Below are positions 20,365 through 27,904 of a stretch of 38,623 bases of DNA, one piece after another. Below the pieces are notes generated by a model. The model had not been told where the DNA came from. It did no database searches and was given only the letters and a program-made list of their open reading frames with translations. The number at the start of each line of letters is the position of its first letter. Position 1 is the first letter of the stretch. The stretch spans positions 1-38,623 of the forward strand of contig JAFXQV010000031.1 in the NCBI GenBank assembly GCA_017526785.1, in the 5' to 3' direction. Origin of the DNA: Oscillibacter sp. Lineage in GTDB: Bacteria; Bacillota; Clostridia; Oscillospirales; Oscillospiraceae. Both the position numbers and the translations under genes were made by a program.

Positions 20365-21846
20365 TTACTTGTGATACAGTTGTTTTGTCTCGTAGCGCGG
20401 TTCGCAGGTGACGTTAATGCCCAGTTGCCGCAAAAGGCTGATGTCCTCCTCGCTGAGTATCACGGAGAAATGGGCGTCACAGCCGTGGAGTTTGGGCAGT
20501 TGCTGTTGGGCGATATCGGCAAGCGGATTCGTCAGCGCGGAGATTGTCAGCGCCATTAAGACTTCATCCGTGTGCAGACGGGGGTTTCTGTGTCCCATGT
20601 AGCGCGTTTTGAGGCGGCAGACGGGTTCGAGTACCTTTGGCGACATGATGTCCAAGTCCGGGTCAATGCCACATAGGGCTTTCAGCGAGTTGAGAAGCAG
20701 GGACGACGCCGCCCCCAGCCGGGAGGACGTTTTTCCGGTGATAATGCGCCCGTCGTTGAGTACCATAGCGCCGGCGGGGGCGTCGGTGTCCTCGGCCTTT
20801 TTCAGGGCGGCGGCGATGGCCGGATTGAGTTCCGGCGTGACGCCGCCGCGCCGCATGATGAGTTCGAGCCGCCGTACGGCCTCGTCCTGTCCGCGCCCCT
20901 GCACGCGTTCGACCCGGGCGGCGTAGTAGCGCCGGAGAATCTCCCGGCACGACGCCGCGCGGCATACTTCGTCGTCGATGATACATTCCCCCGCCATGTT
21001 CACGCCCATGTCCGTGGGGGAGCGGTACGGCGAACCGCCCTGAATCCGCTGGAACATGGCGCTCAGTACCGGGAACGTCTCCACGTCGCGGTTGTAGTTG
21101 ACGGCGGTCTCTCCGTAGGCCTCCAAATGGAAGGGGTCAATCATGTTCACGTCGTCTAAGTCGGCGGTGGCGGCCTCATAGGCGAGGTTGACGGGGTGCG
21201 TCAGCGGGAGATTCCAGATGGGGAATGTCTCGAACTTGGCATAGCCGGAGGTCATGCCGCGCTTGTAGTCGTGGTAGAGCTGGGACAGGCAGGTGGCCAT
21301 TTTGCCGCTTCCGGGTCCCGGCGCGGTGACGACTACTAAAGAGTGTGTCGTTTCGATGTAGTCATTGCGCCCCAAGCCGTCGTCACTGACGACATGGGGG
21401 ATGTCGGCGGGGTAGTTCTCGATGGGGTAGTGGCAGTAACAGCGTACGCCGAGTTCCCGGAGGCGTTGCAGAAAGGCGTTGGCGGCGCTCTGCGCCCGGT
21501 AGCGCGTCACGACGACACTGCCCACATACAGGTCAAGGGACTGGAAAATGTCCATGAGGCGAAGCACGTCGTCATCGTAGGTTATGCCGAGGTCGCCGCG
21601 AATCTTGCTCTTCTCGATATCGGCGGCGTTGATGGCAATGATGATTTCCACGTCCTCTTTCAACTGCTGGAGCATTTTTAATTTGCTATCGGGCTGGAAT
21701 CCGGGCAGAACCCGCGACGCGTGGTAATCGTCAAAGAGTTTCCCGCCGAATTCAAGGTAGAGTTTCCCGCCGAAGCGGGCGATTCTCTCCTTGATTTTTT
21801 CGGACTGGATTTCCAGATATTTTTGGTTGTCGAAGCCGATTTTCAT
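20365..21846 (-). CDS. DUF1846 family protein, 493 aa
   Basis: The start at 21846 (MKIGFDNQKYLEIQSEKIKE) has GGGAG upstream; longer in-frame starts overlap the promoter region. The protein matches the DUF1846 family end to end: FGGKLYLEFGGKLFDDYHAS, RVLPGFQPDSKLKMLQQLKE, VTAPGPGSGKMATCLSQLYH (a P-loop-like PGPGSGK at about residue 185), FPIWNLPLTHPVNLAYEAAT and NMAGECIIDDE. Structures exist for this family, but its reaction is not established to my knowledge. It heads an operon with an FMN protein and two acetyltransferases. Confidence 0.93.
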   Translation of the reverse strand: MKIGFDNQKYLEIQSEKIKERIARFGGKLYLEFGGKLFDDYHASRVLPGFQPDSKLKMLQQLKEDVEIIIAINAADIEKSKIRGDLGITYDDDVLRLMDIFQSLDLYVGSVVVTRYRAQSAANAFLQRLRELGVRCYCHYPIENYPADIPHVVSDDGLGRNDYIETTHSLVVVTAPGPGSGKMATCLSQLYHDYKRGMTSGYAKFETFPIWNLPLTHPVNLAYEAATADLDDVNMIDPFHLEAYGETAVNYNRDVETFPVLSAMFQRIQGGSPYRSPTDMGVNMAGECIIDDEVCRAASCREILRRYYAARVERVQGRGQDEAVRRLELIMRRGGVTPELNPAIAAALKKAEDTDAPAGAMVLNDGRIITGKTSSRLGAASSLLLNSLKALCGIDPDLDIMSPKVLEPVCRLKTRYMGHRNPRLHTDEVLMALTISALTNPLADIAQQQLPKLHGCDAHFSVILSEEDISLLRQLGINVTCEPRYETKQLYHK

Positions 21847-21973
21847 GGTTTTCTCCCTTTCCATGTACGCTGGCCGTCTCTTCATCTCTTTAGTATATCA
21901 CAGTTCGGCGGACAATGGAATACAGGATTTTGCATTGAATCTTTCCGGAAACTTTAGTCACTTTGACGGGAAG

Positions 21974-22357
21974 TCACAGAATCAGCAACAGTCCAAGCGC
22001 CACTAATAGTTCCTCGTCCGCGCCCTCGCGGTAGAGCAGGAACAGCAGGCACAAAAGCAACAAATCCCCGGTGTCCACGTTCTCCAAGCGCGACACGTCC
22101 AGCAGGTGCCGGAGAAAGCCGTCATGAATCGGCGGTTGTGGCGGCGGCCTATGTGGCGCGTCCGGGGGCGGCGGCCTGTGTGACATGTCCGGGGGCGGCG
22201 GGGGTCTGTGTGACGCCTCCGGGGGCGGGGGTTCGGGCGGCCGTCCGGACATGTCCGGCGGCGGGGCAGGGGCGCTTGAAGGACGACGGGGCGTGCCGTC
22301 GTCCTCCGTGATACGGGTGTATGTGCCGCGGTCGTTGCGGATGTAGCGATTGTACAC
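21974..22357 (-). CDS. Pro-rich small protein with hydrophobic Leu-rich C-terminus, 127 aa
   Basis: The start is a GTG at 22357 with GGGAGG upstream, overlapping the ribosome-binding region of the previous gene's end. The N-terminus (YNRYIRNDRGTYTRITEDD) is followed by a proline-rich repeat region at about residues 30-78 with units such as PPPPDMSHRP and PPPPDAPHRP. The C-terminal 45 residues end in DTGDLLLLCLLFLLYREGAD then EELLVALGLLLIL. I recall similar short proteins with a D-T-G-D-L-L-L-L end in spore-forming Oscillospiraceae, but no function. A spore-surface role is a guess based on the Pro-rich plus hydrophobic layout. It is the third gene of a three-gene operon. Confidence 0.7.
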   Translation of the reverse strand: MYNRYIRNDRGTYTRITEDDGTPRRPSSAPAPPPDMSGRPPEPPPPEASHRPPPPPDMSHRPPPPDAPHRPPPQPPIHDGFLRHLLDVSRLENVDTGDLLLLCLLFLLYREGADEELLVALGLLLIL

Positions 22358-22360
22358 GGT

Positions 22361-22795
22361 TCATCCCTCCCACTGTGACAGGAAGCGCTTCCCGACGCGG
22401 AACAGCCGCGCGAAGCGTAACGCCCGTTCGACTTTCTCCTGTTTCTGCGGGCGCAGGTACGGGCGGAGCGCGTACAGGAGCCGCCGGGCGTCGGAGTCCC
22501 CGCCCAATTCCCGCAAGAGCGGCAGGAATTGCGCCACGCCTCCGGCGTCCGGACTTGCGTCCGGCGAGTTGTCGGGGCTTGGCGGCGCGGGACTTGACGC
22601 GGTATCGGGCGGCGCGGGGCTTTGCGTATTGCCGGACGGCGCGGGGCTTGACACGGTATCGGACGGCGCGGGGCTTGACATATTGCCGGACGGCGCGGGG
22701 GCGTCGGCGTTCAGCGACTGCGCAAGCCGCGCAATTTGCGCCATTGCGTCGGGGTTCGACAGAATCTGGTTCAGCTTGTCGTCAAACTCCGCCAT
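22361..22795 (-). CDS. Small protein with Ser/Ala/Pro repeat linker, 144 aa
   Basis: An N-terminal helix (MAEFDDKLNQILSNPDAMAQ) leads into a linker of four to five imperfect 10-11-residue units built on SSPAPSGN / SSPAPSDT (about residues 33-75). A helical C-terminal part follows (AQFLPLLRELGGDSDARRLL, YALRPYLRPQKQEKVERALR). The linker DNA shows matching direct repeats of about 33 bp (GGACGGCGCGGGGCTTGAC units, 22590-22695), so unit number may vary between strains. It overlaps the previous gene by 14 bp. Function unknown. Confidence 0.75.
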   Translation of the reverse strand: MAEFDDKLNQILSNPDAMAQIARLAQSLNADAPAPSGNMSSPAPSDTVSSPAPSGNTQSPAPPDTASSPAPPSPDNSPDASPDAGGVAQFLPLLRELGGDSDARRLLYALRPYLRPQKQEKVERALRFARLFRVGKRFLSQWEG

Positions 22796-23054
22796 AGCGC
22801 CCCGCCCCTCTCTGTTCCATGAGGAGCCGCAGACGGGCTACCAGTGCCGCGCCCTCGCGGCTCTCCGTGACCTGCCGGAGACAGTCCGCCATTTCGGACG
22901 GGTTCCCGTTGGCGGCGGACTGCACCGCGTGCCGGAAGCGTGTACCGTTGTCGGAACGCGTCAGCAGTTTCATGAGCGTCTGGCCGTCCTGAGAGTTCAT
23001 GATGTGGCGCAGGAGTTCGGGATTACCGCGCAATTCCTGTTCAAACTTATCCAT
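22782..23054 (-). CDS. Small helical protein, 90 aa, first of the Pro-rich three-gene operon
   Basis: AGGAGG lies 6 bp before the ATG at 23054. The protein is almost entirely helical: MDKFEQELRGNPELLRHIMN, SQDGQTLMKLLTRSDNGTRF and AANGNPSEMADCLRQVTESR. Its start resembles that of the next gene in the operon ('N-P-x-x-x-x-x-I/L' after an amphipathic helix), suggesting related domains. A CATATACT box with an upstream AC pair at about 23088-23115 on the minus strand vaguely resembles mother-cell sigma-E/K promoters. No family name is known to me. Confidence 0.72.
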   Translation of the reverse strand: MDKFEQELRGNPELLRHIMNSQDGQTLMKLLTRSDNGTRFRHAVQSAANGNPSEMADCLRQVTESREGAALVARLRLLMEQRGAGRYGGV

Positions 23055-23165
23055 AATCGGCCTCCTGTTCCGTGCGGATTGCGTACGGGACAGTATATGA
23101 GGCGCGGCGGGAAAACGTGCCTCTTGCGTGGCGCGTGAAAGACGTGTACAATACGGAAGCCCGCT

Positions 23166-23798
23166 TCAAGTTTGCGGGTTGTCGCAGAGGTGCCGCAACG
23201 GACAGCCGCCGCATTTGGGCGCGCGCGCCGCGCAGGTGTCGCGGCCGAACAGAACCATTCTGTGGCAGAAGTTCGACGACTCCTCCGGCGGCAGGACTTC
23301 GCGTAACTGCCGTTCGACTTTCACCGGGTCTTTGGAGCCGTCCGTGAGGCCTAAGCGCCCCGTGATACGAATACAATGCGTGTCGCACACATAGGCGGGT
23401 TTCCCGTACACGTCGCCTAAAATCAAATTCGCGGTCTTGCGCCCGACGCCGGGCAGGGCGGTCAAGGCCTCCATGGTGTCGGGAACCTTGCCGCCGTGGC
23501 GCTCAATTAACGCCTTGGCACAAGCCACGATGTCACGCGACTTCCCGTTAAAGAAGCCGCAGGAGTGGATATACTCCCCGACTTCCTTGGGGTCGGCCTC
23601 CGCGAAACTCTCCAGCGTCGGGAAGCGGGCGTACAGCGCGGGCGTCACGCGGTTGACGCGCTCATCCGTACACTGCGCCGAGAGCCGCACGGCAAAGAGC
23701 AATTCGTAGTCTTTATCGTACCGCAGGGAGCAGAGGGCGTCGGGATAGCGCGTCTTTAGTGTCTCGATGATGTCCCGCACTTGGGATTCTGTTTTCAT
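23166..23798 (-). CDS. nth: Endonuclease III
   Basis: This 210-residue DNA glycosylase/AP lyase removes oxidised pyrimidines. The start at 23798 (MKTESQVRDIIE) has GGAGG upstream; a TTG two codons earlier is less likely. The helix-hairpin-helix LTALPGVGRKTANLILG carries catalytic Lys121, and VCDTHCIRITGRLGL carries catalytic Asp139. The [4Fe-4S] ligands are C-x6-C-x2-C-x5-C near the end (from CAARAPKCGGCPLRHLC). Length is normal. It is divergent from the dipeptidase gene. Confidence 0.97.
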   Translation of the reverse strand: MKTESQVRDIIETLKTRYPDALCSLRYDKDYELLFAVRLSAQCTDERVNRVTPALYARFPTLESFAEADPKEVGEYIHSCGFFNGKSRDIVACAKALIERHGGKVPDTMEALTALPGVGRKTANLILGDVYGKPAYVCDTHCIRITGRLGLTDGSKDPVKVERQLREVLPPEESSNFCHRMVLFGRDTCAARAPKCGGCPLRHLCDNPQT

Positions 23799-23834
23799 GG
23801 GCAAGCCTCCGTATGTCGGGAAAGGGGACGGAAA

Positions 23835-24707
23835 ATGAAATTAGGGTACTTTGACGCGCACTGTGACACGTTAAGCCGCTGTGCGCGGACGGGCGAAAGC
23901 CTTTTAAACGCGTCGGGGCAGTGTAATTTAGAGCGGCTGTCGCGCTACGCGCCGTTCGGGCAGGTGTTCGCAATCTTCGCGGACAGCGCGAAAACGCCCG
24001 ACCTGCCGGAGAGCGTACGGCGTCAGGCGGCGTTGTTCCGGCGGGAACGGGAACGCTACCCGGACAAAATGTGCCGCGCGGCGCTGTCGGTGGAGGGCGG
24101 CGAACTGCTGGATTGTGACCCCGGACGGCTCGACGACGCCAAAGCGTGGGGCGTCCGCTGGGTGAATCCGACGTGGAACCACGCAAACGCGTTGTCGGGC
24201 AGTCACCGGGAAGCGCCGGAGCGGGGGCTTTCGGACATCGGCCGGGAGTTCGTACGCCGCGCGGCCGAACTGGGCATTTTCACGGACGTTTCGCATTTAT
24301 CGGACAGGGGCTTCTATGACGCGGCCGAATTGGGCGTGCCGATACTGGCGAGCCACTCGAACAGTCGGGCAGTGTGTCCGCATACGCGCAACCTGACCGA
24401 CGACCAGTTTAAAGTCATCCGGGACAGCGGCGGGTTCGTGGGCGTGAACCTGTACCGGGATTTCGTCGGCGGGGACGGTTCCATGAATGCGTTACTGTGC
24501 CACTTTGACCGCTTTCTGGACATGGACGGCGCGTCGTGCGTCGGGCTGGGTTCCGACTGGGACGGCGGAATCACGGGTGCCGGAAATCTCAACGGCGTGG
24601 AGGACATGGAGCGCTTAGCCCACGCCATGGAACGTCGCGGCTACGGCCAGCCGCTGATTCACGATATCTTTTACGGGAATTTGTCGCGGTTTCTTGGCAT
24701 ATCGTGA
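23835..24707 (+). CDS. Membrane dipeptidase (M19 family)
   Basis: This 290-residue zinc dipeptidase starts at ATG 23835 with AAAGGGGAC upstream. Motifs are FDAHCDTL (H-x-D, about residues 6-12), LSVEGGELLDCD (the bridging Glu), GVRWVNPTWNHANALSGS, TDVSHLSDRGFYDAAE, PILASHSNSRAVCPHTRNLT and GLGSDWDGG near the end. It lacks a signal peptide, as do many bacterial members, and would hydrolyse dipeptides in the cytoplasm, possibly including D-residue-containing ones. The next gene begins 19 bp downstream. Confidence 0.95.
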   Translation: MKLGYFDAHCDTLSRCARTGESLLNASGQCNLERLSRYAPFGQVFAIFADSAKTPDLPESVRRQAALFRRERERYPDKMCRAALSVEGGELLDCDPGRLDDAKAWGVRWVNPTWNHANALSGSHREAPERGLSDIGREFVRRAAELGIFTDVSHLSDRGFYDAAELGVPILASHSNSRAVCPHTRNLTDDQFKVIRDSGGFVGVNLYRDFVGGDGSMNALLCHFDRFLDMDGASCVGLGSDWDGGITGAGNLNGVEDMERLAHAMERRGYGQPLIHDIFYGNLSRFLGIS

Positions 24708-24726
24708 TGCAGAGGGGGCGGCGGAC

Positions 24727-25359
24727 ATGGAAAAATTTCCGATTCTGTGCGGGGCGGAGCGCGTCGGGGAGGCCGAGGCGGAACAGGAGCGGCTTTACAT
24801 CTGCCTACGTGTACGGATACCGTCACGGCGCGGACTGTGGCGGGCGTGGGCGGTCGGCGAGCGCGGGGAGATACGGATTGGGACGTTAGAACCCGTGAAC
24901 GGCGAAAGCGTGATTTCGCGGCGTTTTTCGCGGCAGGCGCTCTCGAAAATCGGGGCGCTGGCGCGGGTGGAGATACGCGTCGCGGAACAGGCGGAAAACG
25001 TCGCGGGGGATTGTCTCCCCCCTCCGCCGCCTGACGGTTCCGCCGCCCCAAAAACGCCGCCTGACGGTTCCATTTCCACAGAAAAGGGGGGCGACGAGAG
25101 CGCGTCGGAACGTGTCGAAACATGGCAACGCGCCGGAAAAGAGCCGCTGTTCCGCTGTAAGCGTTTCCGGCGGCAGTCGCGGCATGTCCGGGACGCGCTG
25201 ACGCGCACCGACGGAGACCGACGCCGCGTCGCGCTGGTTCGCGACGAAAACGCGCCGTTTCCGATTCCGGAACTGTTCTGTCTGGCGTCGGCGGCGAGAA
25301 TCGGGGCGCGGGATTACTGGGTCTTCGCCTTTGACCGCCACGAATGGCCAGTGCTGTAA
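24727..25359 (+). CDS. Conserved-looking protein of unknown function, 210 aa
   Basis: The start at 24727 (MEKFPILCGAERVGEAEAEQ) follows AGAGGGGGCGG. The N-terminal 85 residues look like a beta-rich domain (YICLRVRIPSRRGLWRAWAV, GEIRIGTLEPVNG). A low-complexity linker with PPPPPDGS and TPPDGS units spans about 98-130. The C-terminal 80 residues form a second domain (FRRQSRHVRDALTRTDGDRR, ARDYWVFAFDRHEW). No catalytic motif is recognised. It lies 19 bp after the dipeptidase gene and is probably co-transcribed. The convergent nrdR stop lies 12 bp beyond its end. Confidence 0.7.
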   Translation: MEKFPILCGAERVGEAEAEQERLYICLRVRIPSRRGLWRAWAVGERGEIRIGTLEPVNGESVISRRFSRQALSKIGALARVEIRVAEQAENVAGDCLPPPPPDGSAAPKTPPDGSISTEKGGDESASERVETWQRAGKEPLFRCKRFRRQSRHVRDALTRTDGDRRRVALVRDENAPFPIPELFCLASAARIGARDYWVFAFDRHEWPVL

Positions 25360-25370
25360 GGCGAAAACAC

Positions 25371-25826
25371 TTACTTGTCTTTTATCAGCTTGTCCAGTTC
25401 CGACATGAAAGACCCGATATCCTGAAACTGTCGGTACACCGACGCGAAACGCACGTAGGCCACTTCGTCGAGGTCGCGCAAGTGGCGCAGTACGATTTCC
25501 CCGAGCGCCTCCGAACAAATTTCGTGTTCCATGGCGCTCTGCAAGTCCTGCTCAATGCGGTTGACGATTTCCTCCAGCGCGTCCACGGACACGGGGCGCT
25601 TTTCGCAGGCGCGGAGCATGCCGTTCAGGATTTTGCGTCGGTCGAACCCCTGCCGCCGCCCGTCCTTCTTGACAACGATAATCGGGACAAATTCCACGGT
25701 TTCATAGGTCGTGAAGCGTCTGGCGCAGGAAAGACACTCCCGGCGGCGGCGGATACTGTTCCCCTCGTCGGACGGGCGCGAATCCACGACCTTGCTTTCC
25801 GGGTAGGCGCAAAACGGACATTTCAT
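25371..25826 (-). CDS. nrdR: Transcriptional repressor NrdR
   Basis: This 151-residue repressor of ribonucleotide reductase genes has an N-terminal zinc ribbon (MKCPFCAYPES and RRRECLSCARRFTTYET, C3/C6/C31/C34) followed by an ATP-cone domain at about residues 49-139 (IIVVKKDGRRQGFDRRKILN, VRFASVYRQFQDI). It binds paired NrdR boxes according to dATP/ATP. No nrd genes lie in the window. AAAAGGAG precedes the ATG at 25826. Confidence 0.97.
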   Translation of the reverse strand: MKCPFCAYPESKVVDSRPSDEGNSIRRRRECLSCARRFTTYETVEFVPIIVVKKDGRRQGFDRRKILNGMLRACEKRPVSVDALEEIVNRIEQDLQSAMEHEICSEALGEIVLRHLRDLDEVAYVRFASVYRQFQDIGSFMSELDKLIKDK

Positions 25827-25891
25827 AACAGAACTCCTTTTCTGTCTCTGCTTTCTATGTTTTCGGCACGGATTTTCCTGTTTTCGTATCC

Positions 25892-25921
25892 ATTATAATC
25901 CATTTCCGGCGCGTTCGTCAA
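25892..25921 (-). promoter_or_regulatory. Promoter of nrdR
   Basis: On the minus strand, TTGACG (25916-25921), 18 nt and TATAAT (25892-25897), about 60 bp before the nrdR ATG. Confidence 0.75.
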
Positions 25922-25988
25922 CCATGTTCCGGGAATTTTTGTAAGAAAGCGGCCGTCGCGGACGGTCTCTGTTCTTGCGTTTTGACCA

Positions 25989-26016
25989 TTGACTTTTCCA
26001 CGGGTTGTGCTAAACT
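25989..26016 (+). promoter_or_regulatory. Possible promoter of the deacetylase gene
   Basis: TTGACT (25989-25994), 16 nt and TAAACT (26011-26016) lie about 60 bp before the start codon at 26077. Confidence 0.5.
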
Positions 26017-26076
26017 GTTTTCGGTAAGTGAAAGGCGTTACACATACAGAAAATGGATTGGAGGAGACACCACAAT

Positions 26077-27843
26077 ATGAAGCAAACGCCCATAAAAACA
26101 TCCGCGCGGCGTTTCGCCGCGCTGTTCCTGCTGATACTCCTGACGCTTCCGGCGTTCCCGGCGCGCGCCGCCGAATCCGGCAACGGCGGAAAGAAACTCA
26201 TCGCCATTACCTTTGACGACGGCCCCTCCGACCACACCCCCACACTGCTGGACGGTCTGGAAGCCCGCGGCGCGGTGGCAACCTTTTTCATGTGCGGCCG
26301 GAACGGCAGTCACGGCGTGGTCAAGCACTCCGACATCCTCCCGCGCATGGTCGCGCTTGGCTGTCAGCTCGCCAACCACTCCAGCGAACACCCGAATTTC
26401 ACGAAGCTGTCCGCCGGGCAGATTCACGAGCAGTTGGAGGCCGTGGAGCCGTACCTGTACAACGCCGTCGGGGACAAGTATCTCGAAGTCGTACGCATTC
26501 CGGGCGGTTCCAACACGGAGCGTATCCGCGCCAACACCGAACACCCCATTATTATTTGGAGCATTGACCCGCTCGACTGGCGCGACCGTAACGAGGAAGT
26601 AGTCTACAAGCGTATCTTGGAGAAGGCGCACGACGGCGGCGTGATTCTCCTGCACGACCTCTACCCGACGAGTATCGCGGCCGGACTGCGCGCCATCGAC
26701 ACTTTACGGGAACGCGGCTATGAGTTCGTGACCGTCTCCGAACTGTTCCGGCGTCGCGGGGTGTACCTGCAAAACGGCGTGACGTACACCGGAGCGCCCG
26801 GCGCGGCCGAAGCCGTCACGAAACCCGCCTACACCGCCCCGTTGGTGGATGTGCGCGTGAACCCGTCCACGGGCGAGACCACGGTCTCCATGGACACCAC
26901 CGAGAACGGCGTGGAGAGCATCCACTACACCACCGACGGGAGCCTCCCCACGCTGGCAAGCCCGAAGTACACAGGCGCGTTTACCATTTCCAAAGTGACG
27001 AACATCCGCGCCGCCGGGTTTGACCGTTTCGCCACGCGTACGCCGCTCAACGAAAAGGAAGTGCAACCGGGCGTGGCGCGTCCGCGTATCGCCGACACCG
27101 CCCACGGGCGCTTGACGCTGGCCTGTCCCACGGACGGCGCACAAATCCTCTACACCGCCGACGGGAGCGACCCCCGTACCAACGGGCAGGAATATACCCA
27201 GCCGTTCGCGGCGGGAGAGCAGACACGCGCCGTCGCCGTCGCGCAGGGCAGGGCGCGGAGCGACGTACTGAACATCGTGAAAATGTCAAACGGCGCTTTT
27301 TACTGCGACGTGCCTTACGGCGCTTGGTACGCCCCGGGCGTGGACGACGTAATCAGTCAGGGACTCATGAACGGGGTGGAGCCGTACTATTTCGCGCCGG
27401 AAAGCCCCACGACCCGCGCCGCGCTCGTGACGATTCTGTACCGCATGGAGAACAGCCCCCGCGTCAATAAGAAAGTGCCGTGGACGGACGTACCGTCCGG
27501 CGAGTGGTATTCCGACGCCGTGGCGTGGGCGTACGACAAAAGCCTTGTCACCGGGAAGTCGGACACGCTTTTCGCCCCCAGTGACACCCTCACGCGCCAG
27601 CAGGCGGCGGCCATCGTGAAGCGCTACGCCGATTGGGCGAGGCTCAAGGGCAAAAGCGGCGGCACGCTCAACGGGTTCCGTGACGCGGGAGGCGTGGCGG
27701 CGTACGCCGTCGAGCCTATGGCGTGGTGCGTCGAAAACGGGATGTTGCAGAGCGTCGGCGACAACCGCATAGCCCCGGAGGAGGCCGCGCTTCGGGCGCA
27801 GGTCGCCGTGATGATTAGCAAGTTACACGCCTTGAAGAAGTGA
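26077..27843 (+). CDS. Secreted polysaccharide deacetylase with chitobiase-C-type repeats and three SLH domains
   Basis: This 588-residue protein starts at ATG 26077 after TTGGAGGAG. The signal peptide is at 1-32 (FAALFLLILLTLPAFPARAA). The CE4 domain spans about 38-235 with all motifs: ITFDDGPS (zinc Asp), ANHSSEHPNF (H-x4-H), RIPGGSN, SIDPLDWRDRN and GVILLHDLYP. Two chitobiase/hexosaminidase C-terminal-type units follow (SIHYTTDGSLPT at about 278 and ILYTADGSDP at about 353). Three SLH domains occupy about 405-588 (FYCDVPYGAWYAPGVDDVIS, PWTDVPSGEWYSDAVAWAYD, FRDAGG ... MAWCVENGML). It would be held at the S-layer or wall polymer and deacetylate N-acetylated glycans such as peptidoglycan. 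Confidence 0.95.
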   Translation: MKQTPIKTSARRFAALFLLILLTLPAFPARAAESGNGGKKLIAITFDDGPSDHTPTLLDGLEARGAVATFFMCGRNGSHGVVKHSDILPRMVALGCQLANHSSEHPNFTKLSAGQIHEQLEAVEPYLYNAVGDKYLEVVRIPGGSNTERIRANTEHPIIIWSIDPLDWRDRNEEVVYKRILEKAHDGGVILLHDLYPTSIAAGLRAIDTLRERGYEFVTVSELFRRRGVYLQNGVTYTGAPGAAEAVTKPAYTAPLVDVRVNPSTGETTVSMDTTENGVESIHYTTDGSLPTLASPKYTGAFTISKVTNIRAAGFDRFATRTPLNEKEVQPGVARPRIADTAHGRLTLACPTDGAQILYTADGSDPRTNGQEYTQPFAAGEQTRAVAVAQGRARSDVLNIVKMSNGAFYCDVPYGAWYAPGVDDVISQGLMNGVEPYYFAPESPTTRAALVTILYRMENSPRVNKKVPWTDVPSGEWYSDAVAWAYDKSLVTGKSDTLFAPSDTLTRQQAAAIVKRYADWARLKGKSGGTLNGFRDAGGVAAYAVEPMAWCVENGMLQSVGDNRIAPEEAALRAQVAVMISKLHALKK

Positions 27844-27904
27844 GAAACTGTACCGATTCCTTCCACCGTCTGTCAAATCACGTCCGCCATTTTATGAATA
27901 CGGC

